Translations under genes and position numbers: made by a program
Shown: positions 1-8,237 of the stretch, in pieces
How the letters are laid out: each line of letters starts with the position of its first letter
How positions within the stretch are numbered: position 1 is the stretch's first letter
Notes under the pieces: model-generated
What the model was told of the DNA's origin: nothing
Seen by the model: the letters and a program-made list of their open reading frames with translations, nothing else
Database searches by the model: none
Assembly: GCF_011493005.1 (NCBI RefSeq)
Contig: NZ_CP049158.1
Span: 1,488,001-1,552,000 of the forward strand
From: Caballeronia sp. SBC1
GTDB taxonomy: Bacteria; Pseudomonadota; Gammaproteobacteria; Burkholderiales; Burkholderiaceae
Length of the DNA: 64,000 nucleotides
Reading direction: 5' to 3'

Positions 1-245
1 TCGATCACCCAGCCCGCCGGCAATTGCATCACCGCGTAGGTCCACGCGAACACCGTGCCGAGCAAGCCGATCTGCGTGCGTGACAACCCGAGTTCGCGAA
101 TCATTTCCGGCGCGGCGATGGAGAGACTGGCGCGGTCGATGTAGTTAATGATGCCGCCCGCCACCAGCCATATCAGCACGGTCCAGCGAAAATTCATACG
201 GGCGCCGGTTGCAACTTCGGCGGTTGATACGAGCTTGTCGGCCAC
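1..245 (-). CDS. MFS permease, ACS family, N-terminal part only
   Basis: This is the first 81 codons of a major facilitator permease that runs off the left edge of the window. The start is taken as GTG at 245, preceded by a good GAGGAGAC ribosome site; Met17 at 197 is the alternative. The first membrane helix carries NYIDRAS, followed by a second helix with a QLPAGW turn, typical of anion:cation symporters for sugar acids such as galactonate or glucarate. It lies downstream of a FadR-type regulator on the same strand, with two matching operators in the gap. The substrate is inferred only to be an organic anion. Confidence 0.8.
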   Translation of the reverse strand, partial: MADKLVSTAEVATGARMNFRWTVLIWLVAGGIINYIDRASLSIAAPEMIRELGLSRTQIGLLGTVFAWTYAVMQLPAGWVI

Positions 246-266
246 ATCCGTCTCCTCGTCTACGCG

Positions 267-294
267 AAAGGGCGTCCCTGAATGGACGCCCTTT
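267..294. other. Perfect 11-bp hairpin in the permease leader
   Basis: The arms AAAGGGCGTCC and GGACGCCCTTT flank a six-base loop. The hairpin lies 22 bases upstream of the permease GTG and downstream of the two operators, so on the minus strand it would sit in the permease 5' leader or end the regulator transcript. No clear T tract follows on the minus strand, so terminator function is uncertain. Confidence 0.5.
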
Positions 295-306
295 TATGAG
301 TTTTTA

Positions 307-319
307 ATAGTCACACTAT
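307..319. promoter_or_regulatory. FadR/GntR-type operator, copy 1
   Basis: The sequence ATAGT-CAC-ACTAT is a perfect palindrome around a three-base spacer. It fits the TNGTNNNACNA pattern known for FadR-subfamily GntR proteins. It lies between the regulator gene and the permease it probably controls. Confidence 0.6.
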
Positions 320-370
320 ATTTCGCATCGAATCGGTCAGGCAGCGGCGTAAACCCGGCTTAATCGTCAA

Positions 371-383
371 ATAGTCTTACTAT
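371..383. promoter_or_regulatory. FadR/GntR-type operator, copy 2
   Basis: The sequence ATAGT-CTT-ACTAT has the same arms as copy 1 and begins 64 bp from it, about six helical turns, which would suit cooperative binding or looping by a dimeric GntR protein. Confidence 0.6.
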
Positions 384-412
384 TTTCAACTGATTGGAGA
401 CTAAAACACTGT

Positions 413-1141
413 CTAGGCGCGGCGCGTGCCGCCATCTTCAAGCACGCTGTCCGCATCAACCCGCGCGCTTTCGAGTTGCACCAGACTCGCCTGCCGCGCG
501 CCCAGTGGATCCCGGCTTTGAATGGCCGTGAGAATCGCCTTGTGCCGCGGCAAGGACAGCGCGTGAGTATCGGGATGACGGCTGGTCAGGCGGATGGATT
601 CGGACAATGCGAGCGACATCATATTGCCGATGTACGCCAGCATGTCGTTGTGCGTGGCCGCCATGATCGCGCGATGAAACTCCAGATCGGGTTCGAGCAA
701 TTCGGGCGCGGTTGCGGCCGCCTCCATGCGCATGTAGGCGGCCTCGATCCTGGCAAGATCCTCGCCGCTGCCGCTCGTCGCCGCGAGTGCCGCAGCGGCC
801 GGTTCAATGATGCGCCGTACCGTGAGCAGCGACCGGAAGAACTCGCCTTCGGGCATGCTGCTGAGCGTCCAGTAAAGCACGTCGGGGTCCAGCATGTGCC
901 AGTCGGCGCGCGGCCTGACGACACTGCCTACCCGCGGCTTCGACACCACCAGCCCCTTCGCCACGAGCACACGCGTTGCTTCCCTCAAGACCGGGCGGCT
1001 CACGCCGTAGGTCTCGCACAGCAGCGCCTCGGCGGGCAGCCGTTCGCCGGGAGCCACCTTGCCGCCGACGATGTCCATGCCGAGATCCTGCACGATGCGC
1101 CCGTGCATGCTTTTGCTTTGTTGAAGATGTCGATAGTCCAT
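413..1141 (-). CDS. FadR-subfamily GntR transcriptional regulator
   Basis: A 242-residue regulator. An N-terminal winged helix-turn-helix (about residues 15-75, with GERLPAEALLCETYGVSRPVLREA) is followed by an all-helical FCD ligand domain. The FCD metal-site motif DLEFHRAI is visible near the middle, and further His residues follow in SRHPDTHALSLPRH. FCD regulators bind sugar acids, lactate or other carboxylates and usually repress an adjacent operon. I chose ATG at 1141; an in-frame GTG at 1183 would add 14 residues. The truncated permease downstream and operators on both sides of the gene suggest autoregulation and control of uptake. Confidence 0.88.
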   Translation of the reverse strand: MDYRHLQQSKSMHGRIVQDLGMDIVGGKVAPGERLPAEALLCETYGVSRPVLREATRVLVAKGLVVSKPRVGSVVRPRADWHMLDPDVLYWTLSSMPEGEFFRSLLTVRRIIEPAAAALAATSGSGEDLARIEAAYMRMEAAATAPELLEPDLEFHRAIMAATHNDMLAYIGNMMSLALSESIRLTSRHPDTHALSLPRHKAILTAIQSRDPLGARQASLVQLESARVDADSVLEDGGTRRA

Positions 1142-1212
1142 GTTCGGCGAAAGAGAAGCTTCGGTCCTGACCGACGTACACACAGCATAAGCACGGCGAC
1201 GGAAAATCCAAA

Positions 1213-1225
1213 ATAGTATGACTAA
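1213..1225. promoter_or_regulatory. FadR/GntR-type operator, copy 3, upstream of the regulator
   Basis: ATAGT-ATG-ACTAA differs from the two perfect copies at the final base of the arm only. Its place about 70 bp upstream of the regulator start suggests autoregulation. Confidence 0.5.
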
Positions 1226-1467
1226 ATTGAGGGTAAACGCGCTTGGGTGGTTGCCGAAACGAGGTTTGGTATAACTTCAATCAGCAAAATCTGTGTCGGA
1301 AGGTCGCTGATAACGCAACGAATCGTGAACACGCGTCATCTGGCCGATCACGACCAAGCTCATCCCGCGTCTATCTCTTTGCTTATTTTGCTCCACCCGG
1401 TCTCCTGCATTGACTGGCTCAAATGCGATAATCCCAGGCTGTCACCCTGTTTCCGGAGAACCATCCC

Positions 1468-2586
1468 ATGAGCCGCCTCGACAACCCGTTTCACGACCAG
1501 GAGGCCGGCCGTGCCGACTCGACGCAAGATACAACCCGCATCGACGACGTCCGCATCGGTGCCGTCCGCCCGCTAATTTCTCCTGCGCTGTTGCAAGACG
1601 ATCTGCCTGTGCCGCTCGCGGTGCAGACGCTGGTTGAAAAAAGCCGCGTTGAAATAGCCGACATTCTTCAAGGCCGCGACGACCGGCTGGTCGTTGTGGT
1701 CGGACCGTGCTCGATTCACGACCATGACCAGGCACTTGAATACGCCCATCTGCTGAAGGCCACCGCCGACGAACTGCGCGACGACCTCTTGATCGTGATG
1801 CGCGTGTACTTCGAAAAGCCGCGCACGACCGTGGGCTGGAAGGGTTATATCAACGACCCGCTGCTCGACGGCACGTTCCGGATCAACGAAGGCCTGCGCC
1901 GCGCACGTCAGCTGCTCCTCGAGATCAGCGGCATTGGCTTGCCAACGGGCACCGAGTTTCTCGACTTGCTGAGCCCGCAGTACATTGCGGACCTGATTGC
2001 CTGGGGCGCTATTGGCGCACGGACAACAGAGAGCCAGAGCCATCGGCAACTGGCGTCGGGACTGAGCTGCCCGATCGGTTTCAAGAACGGCACCGACGGC
2101 GGCGTGCAGATCGCAGCGGACGCAATCGTCGCAGCGCAAGCAAGCCACGCATTCATGGGCATGACCAAGATGGGCATGGCCGCCATCTTCGAAACCCGCG
2201 GCAACGCGGACGCACACGTGATCCTGCGCGGCGGCAAGAAGGGGCCGAACTACGACAGCGAAGGGGTCGCCGCCGCCTGTGCCGCACTCAAGGAAGTGGG
2301 ACTTCGCGAACAGGTGATGATCGATTGCTCGCATGCGAATTCGGGCAAGTCGCATCTGCGCCAGATCGAGGTAGGTCAGGACATCGCACGGCAACTGAAC
2401 GGCGGCGACCGGCGCATTATTGGCGTGATGATCGAAAGTCATCTGGAAGAGGGCCGGCAAGATCTGAAGCCCGGAGTACCGCTGCGCCGCGGCGTCTCCA
2501 TTACCGATGCGTGCCTCGCCTGGACGCAAACCGAACCGGTATTGCAAACGCTCGCTGCTGCAGTACGTGAGCGCCGCAAGCACTGA
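1468..2586 (+). CDS. aroG: 3-deoxy-7-phosphoheptulonate synthase (class I DAHP synthase)
   Basis: Cytoplasmic enzyme that condenses phosphoenolpyruvate with erythrose 4-phosphate in the first step of the shikimate pathway. The 372-residue length is normal for the AroF/G/H class. Visible motifs are VVGPCSIHD with the metal ligand Cys81, EKPRTTVGWKGYINDP near 116-131, GARTTESQSHRQLASG near 183-198, and DCSHANSGK with metal ligand His289. The N-terminus is about 20 residues longer than in E. coli AroG. The start ATG follows CCGGAGAACCATCCC. The gene stands alone. The sequence does not tell me which aromatic amino acid inhibits it, so aroG is a conventional symbol here. Confidence 0.95.
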   Translation: MSRLDNPFHDQEAGRADSTQDTTRIDDVRIGAVRPLISPALLQDDLPVPLAVQTLVEKSRVEIADILQGRDDRLVVVVGPCSIHDHDQALEYAHLLKATADELRDDLLIVMRVYFEKPRTTVGWKGYINDPLLDGTFRINEGLRRARQLLLEISGIGLPTGTEFLDLLSPQYIADLIAWGAIGARTTESQSHRQLASGLSCPIGFKNGTDGGVQIAADAIVAAQASHAFMGMTKMGMAAIFETRGNADAHVILRGGKKGPNYDSEGVAAACAALKEVGLREQVMIDCSHANSGKSHLRQIEVGQDIARQLNGGDRRIIGVMIESHLEEGRQDLKPGVPLRRGVSITDACLAWTQTEPVLQTLAAAVRERRKH

Positions 2587-2890
2587 TACGGACTCGCCAA
2601 GGAGCTCACCGAGCTTCCTGGAACATTGCATTGCCGCAAACCCATCGCGTGCTCACGCGATGATCAACCCGCCGGTATTGCACCCTGACCGGTGCAAGAC
2701 CGGATCGCTGCATCGCTTCCCATTAAATTTCATTCGGCATAGACTTAATCCGTCAGCGCCATTCACTCATTGCAGTGAGTCGTCGTGAGTCGTCTTGCAT
2801 CAAGCGTTTTTCGTAGTGATCCGCAGGTTGATCCGGGCAAACCGTCCGGGTTAACTCGTGCCCACCGAAGTACGACGGAGGCGATACATC
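2587..2890. other. Intergenic stretch with two hairpins
   Basis: No gene is seen. There is a CATCGCGTG/CACGCGATG inverted repeat at 2643-2662. A longer hairpin at 2672-2703 has arms CCGGTATTGCACC and GGTGCAAGACCGG with one A-G mismatch and a six-base loop. Neither is followed by a T run. The right half should contain the promoter of the permease gene. Confidence 0.5.
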
Positions 2891-4354
2891 ATGGCTGACA
2901 CGAGTTACATGGCGCGTAAAACCGTTGCCGATATAGTCAAGAGTGCTGACGGCGGCGAGCGCCCGCTAGCGAAGACACTCGGCGCACTGAGCATCACGGC
3001 AATGGGCATTGGCGCCATTATTGGCGCGGGTATATTCGTGCTGACAGGCACGGCCGCTGCGCAGTTTGCGGGTCCGGCCATCATCCTGTCGTTCATACTG
3101 GGCGGTATTGCTTGCGCGTTTGTCGGCCTGTGTTATTCCGAACTCGCAGCCATGCTGCCCGTCTGCGGCAGCAGCTACACCTACACGTACGCCACACTAG
3201 GCGAGGTGTTCGCGTGGATCATCGGCTGGGACCTGATCCTCGAATACGCCATGCGCGCGTCCACCGTTGCGGTCGGTTGGTCGGGTTACATCGTCAGCCT
3301 GCTGCATAACGTGGGCGTCTCCATTCCGCCCCGGCTGGCAGCGGCTCCCGGCACCATGGTGAAGCTTGCCGACGGCACGTCCGTGGCGGGCATGGTCAAC
3401 CTTCCGGCCGTCTTCATCATCGCGATCCTGACGCTCATGCTGGTGATGGGGACCAAGGAGTCGGCAAGGCTCAACAATGTCATGGTCGCGATCAAGCTGT
3501 TTGTCGTGGTGGCGTTTCTCGCGCTGGGCGTGTTCTTCGTGCATCCCGCGAACTGGCATCCGTTCATTCCGGCCAACACCGGCGAGTTCGGCAACTTCGG
3601 CATGAGCGGAATCCTGCGCGGCTCCGCTGTCGTGTTCTTTGCGTTCATCGGATTCGATGCGGTATCGACCTGTGCCCAGGAAGCTAAAAAACCGCAGAGC
3701 GACATGCCGATCGGCATTCTCGGCTCACTGATAATCTGCACGGTCCTGTACATCGCGGTGGCGGGGGTGCTCACCGGACTCGTGCCTTATGGCGAATTGA
3801 ACGTGCCCGATCCTATTGCGAAGGGCGTGGACGTAATCGGCCTCACCTGGTTCTCCATCCTCATCAAGATCGGCGCGCTGACCGGCCTGACGACCGTGAT
3901 CCTCGTGCTGTTGTACGGACAGAGCCGCATCTTCTTCACGATGTCGCAGGACGGCTTGCTGCCGGGATTGTTCGCGCGGGTTCATCCGCGTCTTAAGACG
4001 CCTCACCTCAGCCAGACCATGATTGGTGTGGTCGTCGCTATCGTTGCGGCATTCACACCAATCAGCGTGCTGGGCGAGATGGTGAGCATCGGCACGCTGT
4101 TCGCCTTTGTCCTGGTCTGCGGCGCGGTGATCTATCTGCGGCGCAGCGACTCCGGTGCAAACCGGCCGTTTCGTGTGCCTGGAGTGCCGGTGGTACCCAT
4201 TCTCGGCATCCTGTTTTGCGTGCTCCTGATGACCGGCCTGCCACTCGTCACGTGGATGCGGCTCGTGATCTGGCTGGTGATCGGACTCGTGATCTACATC
4301 TCATATGGACGCAATAACTCGCTGCTGCGGCATCCGGAACGGCACGTGGGGTAA
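2891..4354 (+). CDS. APC-family amino acid permease (cationic amino acid transporter type)
   Basis: Inner-membrane amino acid permease of 487 residues with about 12 membrane helices. The first helix carries the family motif GIGAIIGAGIFVLTG, and SELAAMLPVCGSSYTYTYATLGE, IIGWDLILEYAMRAS and FFAFIGFDAVSTCAQEAKKPQ are hallmarks of the CAT/YfnA branch of the APC superfamily. I chose ATG 2891, which has GGAGG nine bases upstream, over a GTG at 2858 with no ribosome site. The substrate is probably a cationic or broad amino acid, but this is inferred from the family only. No operon partner is evident. Confidence 0.92.
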   Translation: MADTSYMARKTVADIVKSADGGERPLAKTLGALSITAMGIGAIIGAGIFVLTGTAAAQFAGPAIILSFILGGIACAFVGLCYSELAAMLPVCGSSYTYTYATLGEVFAWIIGWDLILEYAMRASTVAVGWSGYIVSLLHNVGVSIPPRLAAAPGTMVKLADGTSVAGMVNLPAVFIIAILTLMLVMGTKESARLNNVMVAIKLFVVVAFLALGVFFVHPANWHPFIPANTGEFGNFGMSGILRGSAVVFFAFIGFDAVSTCAQEAKKPQSDMPIGILGSLIICTVLYIAVAGVLTGLVPYGELNVPDPIAKGVDVIGLTWFSILIKIGALTGLTTVILVLLYGQSRIFFTMSQDGLLPGLFARVHPRLKTPHLSQTMIGVVVAIVAAFTPISVLGEMVSIGTLFAFVLVCGAVIYLRRSDSGANRPFRVPGVPVVPILGILFCVLLMTGLPLVTWMRLVIWLVIGLVIYISYGRNNSLLRHPERHVG

Positions 4355-4454
4355 CAGTGCAGCGTGCGTCGTGCAACGGCGGTTGAATCTCACGCTTCGC
4401 ACGACGCTGACCAGACCCGCTGACCGGCGGACTTACAACGAACTCAGAGGTGAT

Positions 4455-4658
4455 TCAGGCAGGGTGGATATTCGACGCCTGCTTGCCCTTGGGGCCCTGC
4501 CCAATATCGAAACTCACCTTCTGGTTCTCGAGCAATGACTTGAAACCTTCAGTCTTGATCTCCGAGAAATGCGCGAACAGCTCTTCGCTGCCGTCGTCCG
4601 GCGTGATGAAACCAAAACCCTTTGCATCGCTGAACCACTTTACTCGTCCGAACGGCAT
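4455..4658 (-). CDS. cspA: Cold-shock protein, CspA family
   Basis: A 67-residue single cold-shock domain protein that binds single-stranded RNA or DNA and melts RNA structure. RNP1 ([11 protein letters not shown]) and RNP2 (ELFAHFSEI) are both present; the usual VFVHF of RNP2 reads LFAHF. Length and the start MPFGRVKWF are typical. It is convergent with the amino acid permease and divergent from the dehydrogenase operon. Burkholderiaceae carry several paralogues, so cspA is a family symbol and cold induction is not proved. Confidence 0.93.
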   Translation of the reverse strand: MPFGRVKWFSDAKGFGFITPDDGSEELFAHFSEIKTEGFKSLLENQKVSFDIGQGPKGKQASNIHPA

Positions 4659-4841
4659 GGCCGTCTCCTGGCTGGAAAAAGGGGAACGGTATCACGCGCG
4701 GTGGTTTTCGTTCGCGCCGCTTTTTGCCCGCATCGGCTGAACTTCAAACGCGCCGGGCAGTTCCGGCGAAAAATCCTCCCTCAAGCGCCTCCCGACGCCC
4801 GTCCACTACATCCCCGCGTTTACCTTCACTTATAAAAATTC

Positions 4842-4857
4842 TTTTCATATGTGAAAA
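4842..4857. promoter_or_regulatory. Palindromic operator candidate upstream of the SDR operon
   Basis: TTTTCA-TATG-TGAAAA has perfect six-base arms and lies 63 bp upstream of the dehydrogenase start. IclR proteins commonly bind A/T-flanked palindromes of this size, and an IclR gene ends this operon. Confidence 0.4.
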
Positions 4858-4920
4858 TTCAACACAAAATCCATGCGGGAAACCGCATCGACGGGACCAA
4901 CCACCGAAAAAGGAGCATTC

Positions 4921-5691
4921 ATGGTCAAGCGTGTCGAAGGCAAAAACATCGTGGTGACGGCTGCCGGCAAAGGCATCGGACGGGCTTCCGCGCTCATGCT
5001 CGCCGCCGAGGGCGCCAATGTCTGGGCAACCGATATCGACGAAAGCGCCCTCGCCGAACTCGCCCGCGACGCGGGTGAAGGCTCTACCTTGCGTACCGCG
5101 CGCCTGAACGTGCTGGATTCCGCCGATGTCGACGCGTTCGCCGCCACGACCGGCCCGCTCGACGTACTGTTCAACTGCGCCGGTTACGTCCACGACGGCA
5201 ACATCCTCAAGTGCACGGACAAAGACTGGGATTTCAGCTTCGACCTGAACGTCAAAGCCATGTACCGGACCATTCGCGCATTCCTCCCCGCCATGATCGA
5301 CGCAGGAAAAGGGGCATCGATCATCAACATGGCCTCGGCGGCGTCGAGCGTGAAAGGCGTGCCGAACCGCTTCGCTTATGGCGCATCGAAAGCGGCCGTG
5401 ATCGGTTTGACGAAGTCGGTAGCCGCCGATTTCGTGGGCCAGGCCATTCGTTGCAACGCGATTTGCCCTGGCACTATCGAATCGCCCTCGCTGCGTGGAC
5501 GGATCGCGAGCCAGGCCGCGGCGTCGCATCTTGACGAAGAACAGGTCCGTGCCGCGTTCGTCGCGCGTCAGCCTATTGGACGGGTCGGGCGCGCGGAAGA
5601 AGTCGCGGCGCTGGTGACCTACCTCGCCTCCGATGAATCCGCGTTCACCACCGGCGCGATCCACATGATCGACGGCGGCTGGTCAAATTAA
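4921..5691 (+). CDS. Short-chain dehydrogenase, DHRS6 / 2-keto-3-deoxy-sugar-acid dehydrogenase type
   Basis: NAD(P)-dependent SDR of 256 residues. The cofactor loop reads TAAGKGIG (13-20) in place of the usual TGxxxGIG. Asp38 or Asp40 after the second strand suggests NAD. NCAG follows near 85, with Ser139, Tyr153 and Lys157 as the catalytic set. CPGTIESPSL and the ending YLASDESAFTTGAIHMIDGGWS match the DHRS6 subgroup, which includes 2-keto-3-deoxy-L-fuconate dehydrogenases. The start ATG 4921 has AAAAAGGAG upstream; an earlier in-frame ATG at 4873 has none. A permease and an IclR regulator follow, so sugar-acid catabolism is likely, but the exact substrate is inferred. Confidence 0.87.
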   Translation: MVKRVEGKNIVVTAAGKGIGRASALMLAAEGANVWATDIDESALAELARDAGEGSTLRTARLNVLDSADVDAFAATTGPLDVLFNCAGYVHDGNILKCTDKDWDFSFDLNVKAMYRTIRAFLPAMIDAGKGASIINMASAASSVKGVPNRFAYGASKAAVIGLTKSVAADFVGQAIRCNAICPGTIESPSLRGRIASQAAASHLDEEQVRAAFVARQPIGRVGRAEEVAALVTYLASDESAFTTGAIHMIDGGWSN

Positions 5692-5701
5692 TCCTGATTG
5701 A

Positions 5702-5718
5702 TTCGTATAGCTTACGAA
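5702..5718. promoter_or_regulatory. Palindrome between the dehydrogenase and permease genes
   Basis: TTCGTA-TAGCT-TACGAA has perfect six-base arms. It lies 10 bp after the dehydrogenase stop and 30 bp before the permease ATG, so it could be an operator of an internal promoter. It lacks a T run and is not a convincing terminator. Confidence 0.35.
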
Positions 5719-5747
5719 CAATAAAACGTATAACAAGAGGAGACCCC

Positions 5748-7070
5748 ATGTCAGGATCGATTCCGCTAGCGGCGAACCCGGAAGCCGCCGCTGCGCTTGA
5801 AGAAAATGCGTATCGCAAGGCAGTATGGCGGATCGTTCCGTTGCTGATCGTCTGCTTCATCTTCGCCTACTTCGATCGTGTCAACATCAGCTTTGCCAAG
5901 TTGCAAATGCAGGGCGACCTGGGCCTCTCCAACGCGGCATACGGCTTTGGCGCGAGCATCTTCTTCGTGGGTTATTTCATCTTCGAGATTCCCAGCAACC
6001 TGATCCTGAGCCGTGTGGGCGCGCGCGTCTGGATCGCGCGCATCATGATCTCGTGGGGCATCGCCTCGGCCGCGATGATGTTCGTTACATCGGAAACGTG
6101 GTTCTACGTGCTGCGCTTTGTCATTGGCGCGACCGAAGCGGGGTTTCTGCCGGGCATCATCCTGTACTTCACCTACTGGTTTCCTGCGAAGCGGCGAGCG
6201 CGTATCAATGCGCTTTTTATGACGTCGATCTCAATCTCAGGCGTCATCGGCGGCCCTTTGTCGGGCTTCATCATGACGCGCTTCGCCGGTCTTGGCGGAA
6301 TGGCAGGCTGGCAGTGGCTGTTCCTGCTCGAGGGCTTGCCGACCGCCCTGCTCGGCTTGCTGGTGCTGGCCATTCTCGATGACCGCATCGCCAGCGCGAA
6401 GTGGCTCAGCGCTGAAGAGAAGGCTATGCTGCAAGCCAACCTGGACCGCGAGGACCACGGAACGTCGCACAAATTCATCGACGCCATGCGCCAGCCCGGC
6501 ACGCTGCTGCTCTCGCTGATCTATCTTTTCATGCTGATGGGACTTTATGGACTGACGTTCTGGATGCCGCAATTGATCAAGAACACCGGCATCATCAGCC
6601 CGATGACCATCGGTCTGCTGACCGCGATTCCGTATGCGGCAGCGGGAATCGGCATGGTGGTGCTCGGCAGGAGTTCTGACCGGCACGGCGAGCGCCGCTG
6701 GCACCTCGGGCTGGCGGTCGCCGTGGGCGGCATTGGTTATATCCTGAGTGCGTATTTCGCTCATAACACCACGCTTGCGATGATCTCGCTCGTGATCGCC
6801 GCGGTGGGTGCGATCGGCTGCCTGCCGGTGTTCTGGACCTTGCCGCCTGCGTTCCTGAGCGGCACGGCAGCGGCCGGCGGGATTGCGCTGATCAACTCCA
6901 TTGGCAATCTGGGCGGCATCATCAGCCCGTATCTGGTCGGCAAGGTAGTCGACATCACCGGCGTGCCGTCAGGCGGTCTGTACGCTATTGCGGCGGTCCT
7001 GATCCTCGCGGCCCTGCTGATCCTGTTCGGCTTGCCCGCCCGTATTGCTAACCGCGATCAAGCGCTTTGA
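5748..7070 (+). CDS. MFS permease, ACS family (organic anion symporter)
   Basis: A 440-residue, 12-helix inner-membrane permease. FAYFDRVNISFAKLQM in helix 1, the FFVGYFIFEIPSNLILSRVGAR block after helix 2 and the GATEAGFLPGIILYFTYWFP motif place it in the anion:cation symporter family (tartrate, phthalate and glucarate carriers). An AAGAGGAGA ribosome site precedes ATG 5748. It lies 56 bp behind the SDR gene and 52 bp ahead of the IclR regulator on the same strand, so it probably imports the acid that the SDR oxidises. A related paralogue lies at 61789-63132. Confidence 0.92.
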   Translation: MSGSIPLAANPEAAAALEENAYRKAVWRIVPLLIVCFIFAYFDRVNISFAKLQMQGDLGLSNAAYGFGASIFFVGYFIFEIPSNLILSRVGARVWIARIMISWGIASAAMMFVTSETWFYVLRFVIGATEAGFLPGIILYFTYWFPAKRRARINALFMTSISISGVIGGPLSGFIMTRFAGLGGMAGWQWLFLLEGLPTALLGLLVLAILDDRIASAKWLSAEEKAMLQANLDREDHGTSHKFIDAMRQPGTLLLSLIYLFMLMGLYGLTFWMPQLIKNTGIISPMTIGLLTAIPYAAAGIGMVVLGRSSDRHGERRWHLGLAVAVGGIGYILSAYFAHNTTLAMISLVIAAVGAIGCLPVFWTLPPAFLSGTAAAGGIALINSIGNLGGIISPYLVGKVVDITGVPSGGLYAIAAVLILAALLILFGLPARIANRDQAL

Positions 7071-7122
7071 TGGCCTCGGGCCGCTTGATGTCGACGCGCT
7101 CTTTTTCGATCACTACATTGCC

Positions 7123-7953
7123 ATGAATACAGTTCTAAAACCTTCCCGGAACGCGTCCGGCGAGAGTACCGACAGCCCCCGCTACACCGCGCCCGCCCTC
7201 GAAAAAGGACTCGATATTCTAGACGTCCTCGTGGACACCGCCGAGGGTTACACGCTCAACGAACTGTCTGTGAAGCTCGGGCGCACCGTGAGTGAAATCT
7301 TTCGCATGGTCGTGACGCTCGAGCGCCGCGGCTATGTGCAAGGCGACCATAACGACCGCTATACGCTAACGCTCAAGCTGTTCGAGATGGCGCACCGGCA
7401 ACAGCCCATTCGATCGCTGACCGCCATGGCCCTGCCGCTGTTACGCGATCTGGCGAACCTGACGCGTCAGTCGTGCCATTTATCGATCTACAACAGCGGC
7501 CGGGTAGCGGTCATCGCGCAAATCGATAGTCCCGAGCGATGGTCCTTCGGGCTGAAAGTCGGCGCGGTGATGGGTCTGACTGATACCTCGTCAGGCCACG
7601 TGCTGCTCGCTTTTCGCGACGTTGCCGAGCGGGAGCGAATGCTTGCCGCCCATACGCGCGTGGAAGGCGAGAACGACGTGGAACCGATGGCCTTGCTGGC
7701 GTTGCTCGACGAGATTCGCGCGGCCGGACATGAGATCGTACCCAGCCGGCAAATGCGCGGCGTGACCAACGTGGCGTTCCCGGTGATCGGGAGCAGTGGC
7801 GACGCCGTGGCGGCGGTCAACGTGCCGTATCTCGAACGTATTGATAAAAAGATCAATCCCGAATTCGATGAGGTTTGCAGGATGGTTGGCGAGATGACCG
7901 GGCACTTGTCCGCGCTCATGGGGTTCAGCGGTTACAACCTGGAAGGCGAATAA
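7123..7953 (+). CDS. IclR-family transcriptional regulator
   Basis: A 276-residue regulator with an N-terminal winged helix (about 20-85; ALEKGLDILDVLVDTAEGYTLNELSVKLGRTVSEIFRMV) and a C-terminal GAF-like effector domain starting near RSLTAMALPLLRDLANLTRQSCHLS. ATG 7123 is chosen because it gives the usual short leader; an earlier start at 7045 would overlap the permease gene. IclR proteins control carbon-acid catabolism, acting as repressors or activators. The two palindromes at 4842 and 5702 are candidate targets. Co-directional placement after the permease suggests co-transcription. Confidence 0.9.
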   Translation: MNTVLKPSRNASGESTDSPRYTAPALEKGLDILDVLVDTAEGYTLNELSVKLGRTVSEIFRMVVTLERRGYVQGDHNDRYTLTLKLFEMAHRQQPIRSLTAMALPLLRDLANLTRQSCHLSIYNSGRVAVIAQIDSPERWSFGLKVGAVMGLTDTSSGHVLLAFRDVAERERMLAAHTRVEGENDVEPMALLALLDEIRAAGHEIVPSRQMRGVTNVAFPVIGSSGDAVAAVNVPYLERIDKKINPEFDEVCRMVGEMTGHLSALMGFSGYNLEGE

Positions 7954-8237
7954 GCCCCATCGCGCTGGCATGGGCGCTCGAATGCCCCTTGCGGTCCAGC
8001 GTCCGTGCCAGCCGTTTAGAACGCACATAAGATTTTTAAACGTCTGCCGGGAAAAAAATAAAAATAAATCGACTTGGTTTTAGCGCCATTTAATCGCGTT
8101 GACGAAATAAATGCGCAACCGTATAAAACCAGCAACGCCCCGTCCTTACGCAGTCTTTCAACAATCCGACGCCGCTATTCCTGGTTTAGCCGAATGCGCC
8201 CGGTCGATCCAACCATTCAGCCCACGGTGAAGACATC
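7954..8237. other. Intergenic stretch, no gene seen
   Basis: This 284-bp gap separates the IclR regulator from the glycosyltransferase. Its middle (about 8030-8075) is A-rich and could be the promoter or an upstream element of the glycosyltransferase. No convincing reading frame, hairpin or RNA gene was found. Confidence 0.4.

Noticed and set aside
2678..2697. A TTGCACC/GGTGCAA palindrome before the amino acid permease, resembling an NtrC site
   Set aside because: The spacing is GCAC-N8-GTGC, one base too long for NtrC, and I found no sigma-54 promoter with correct GG/GC spacing between it and the gene. It is listed only as a hairpin.
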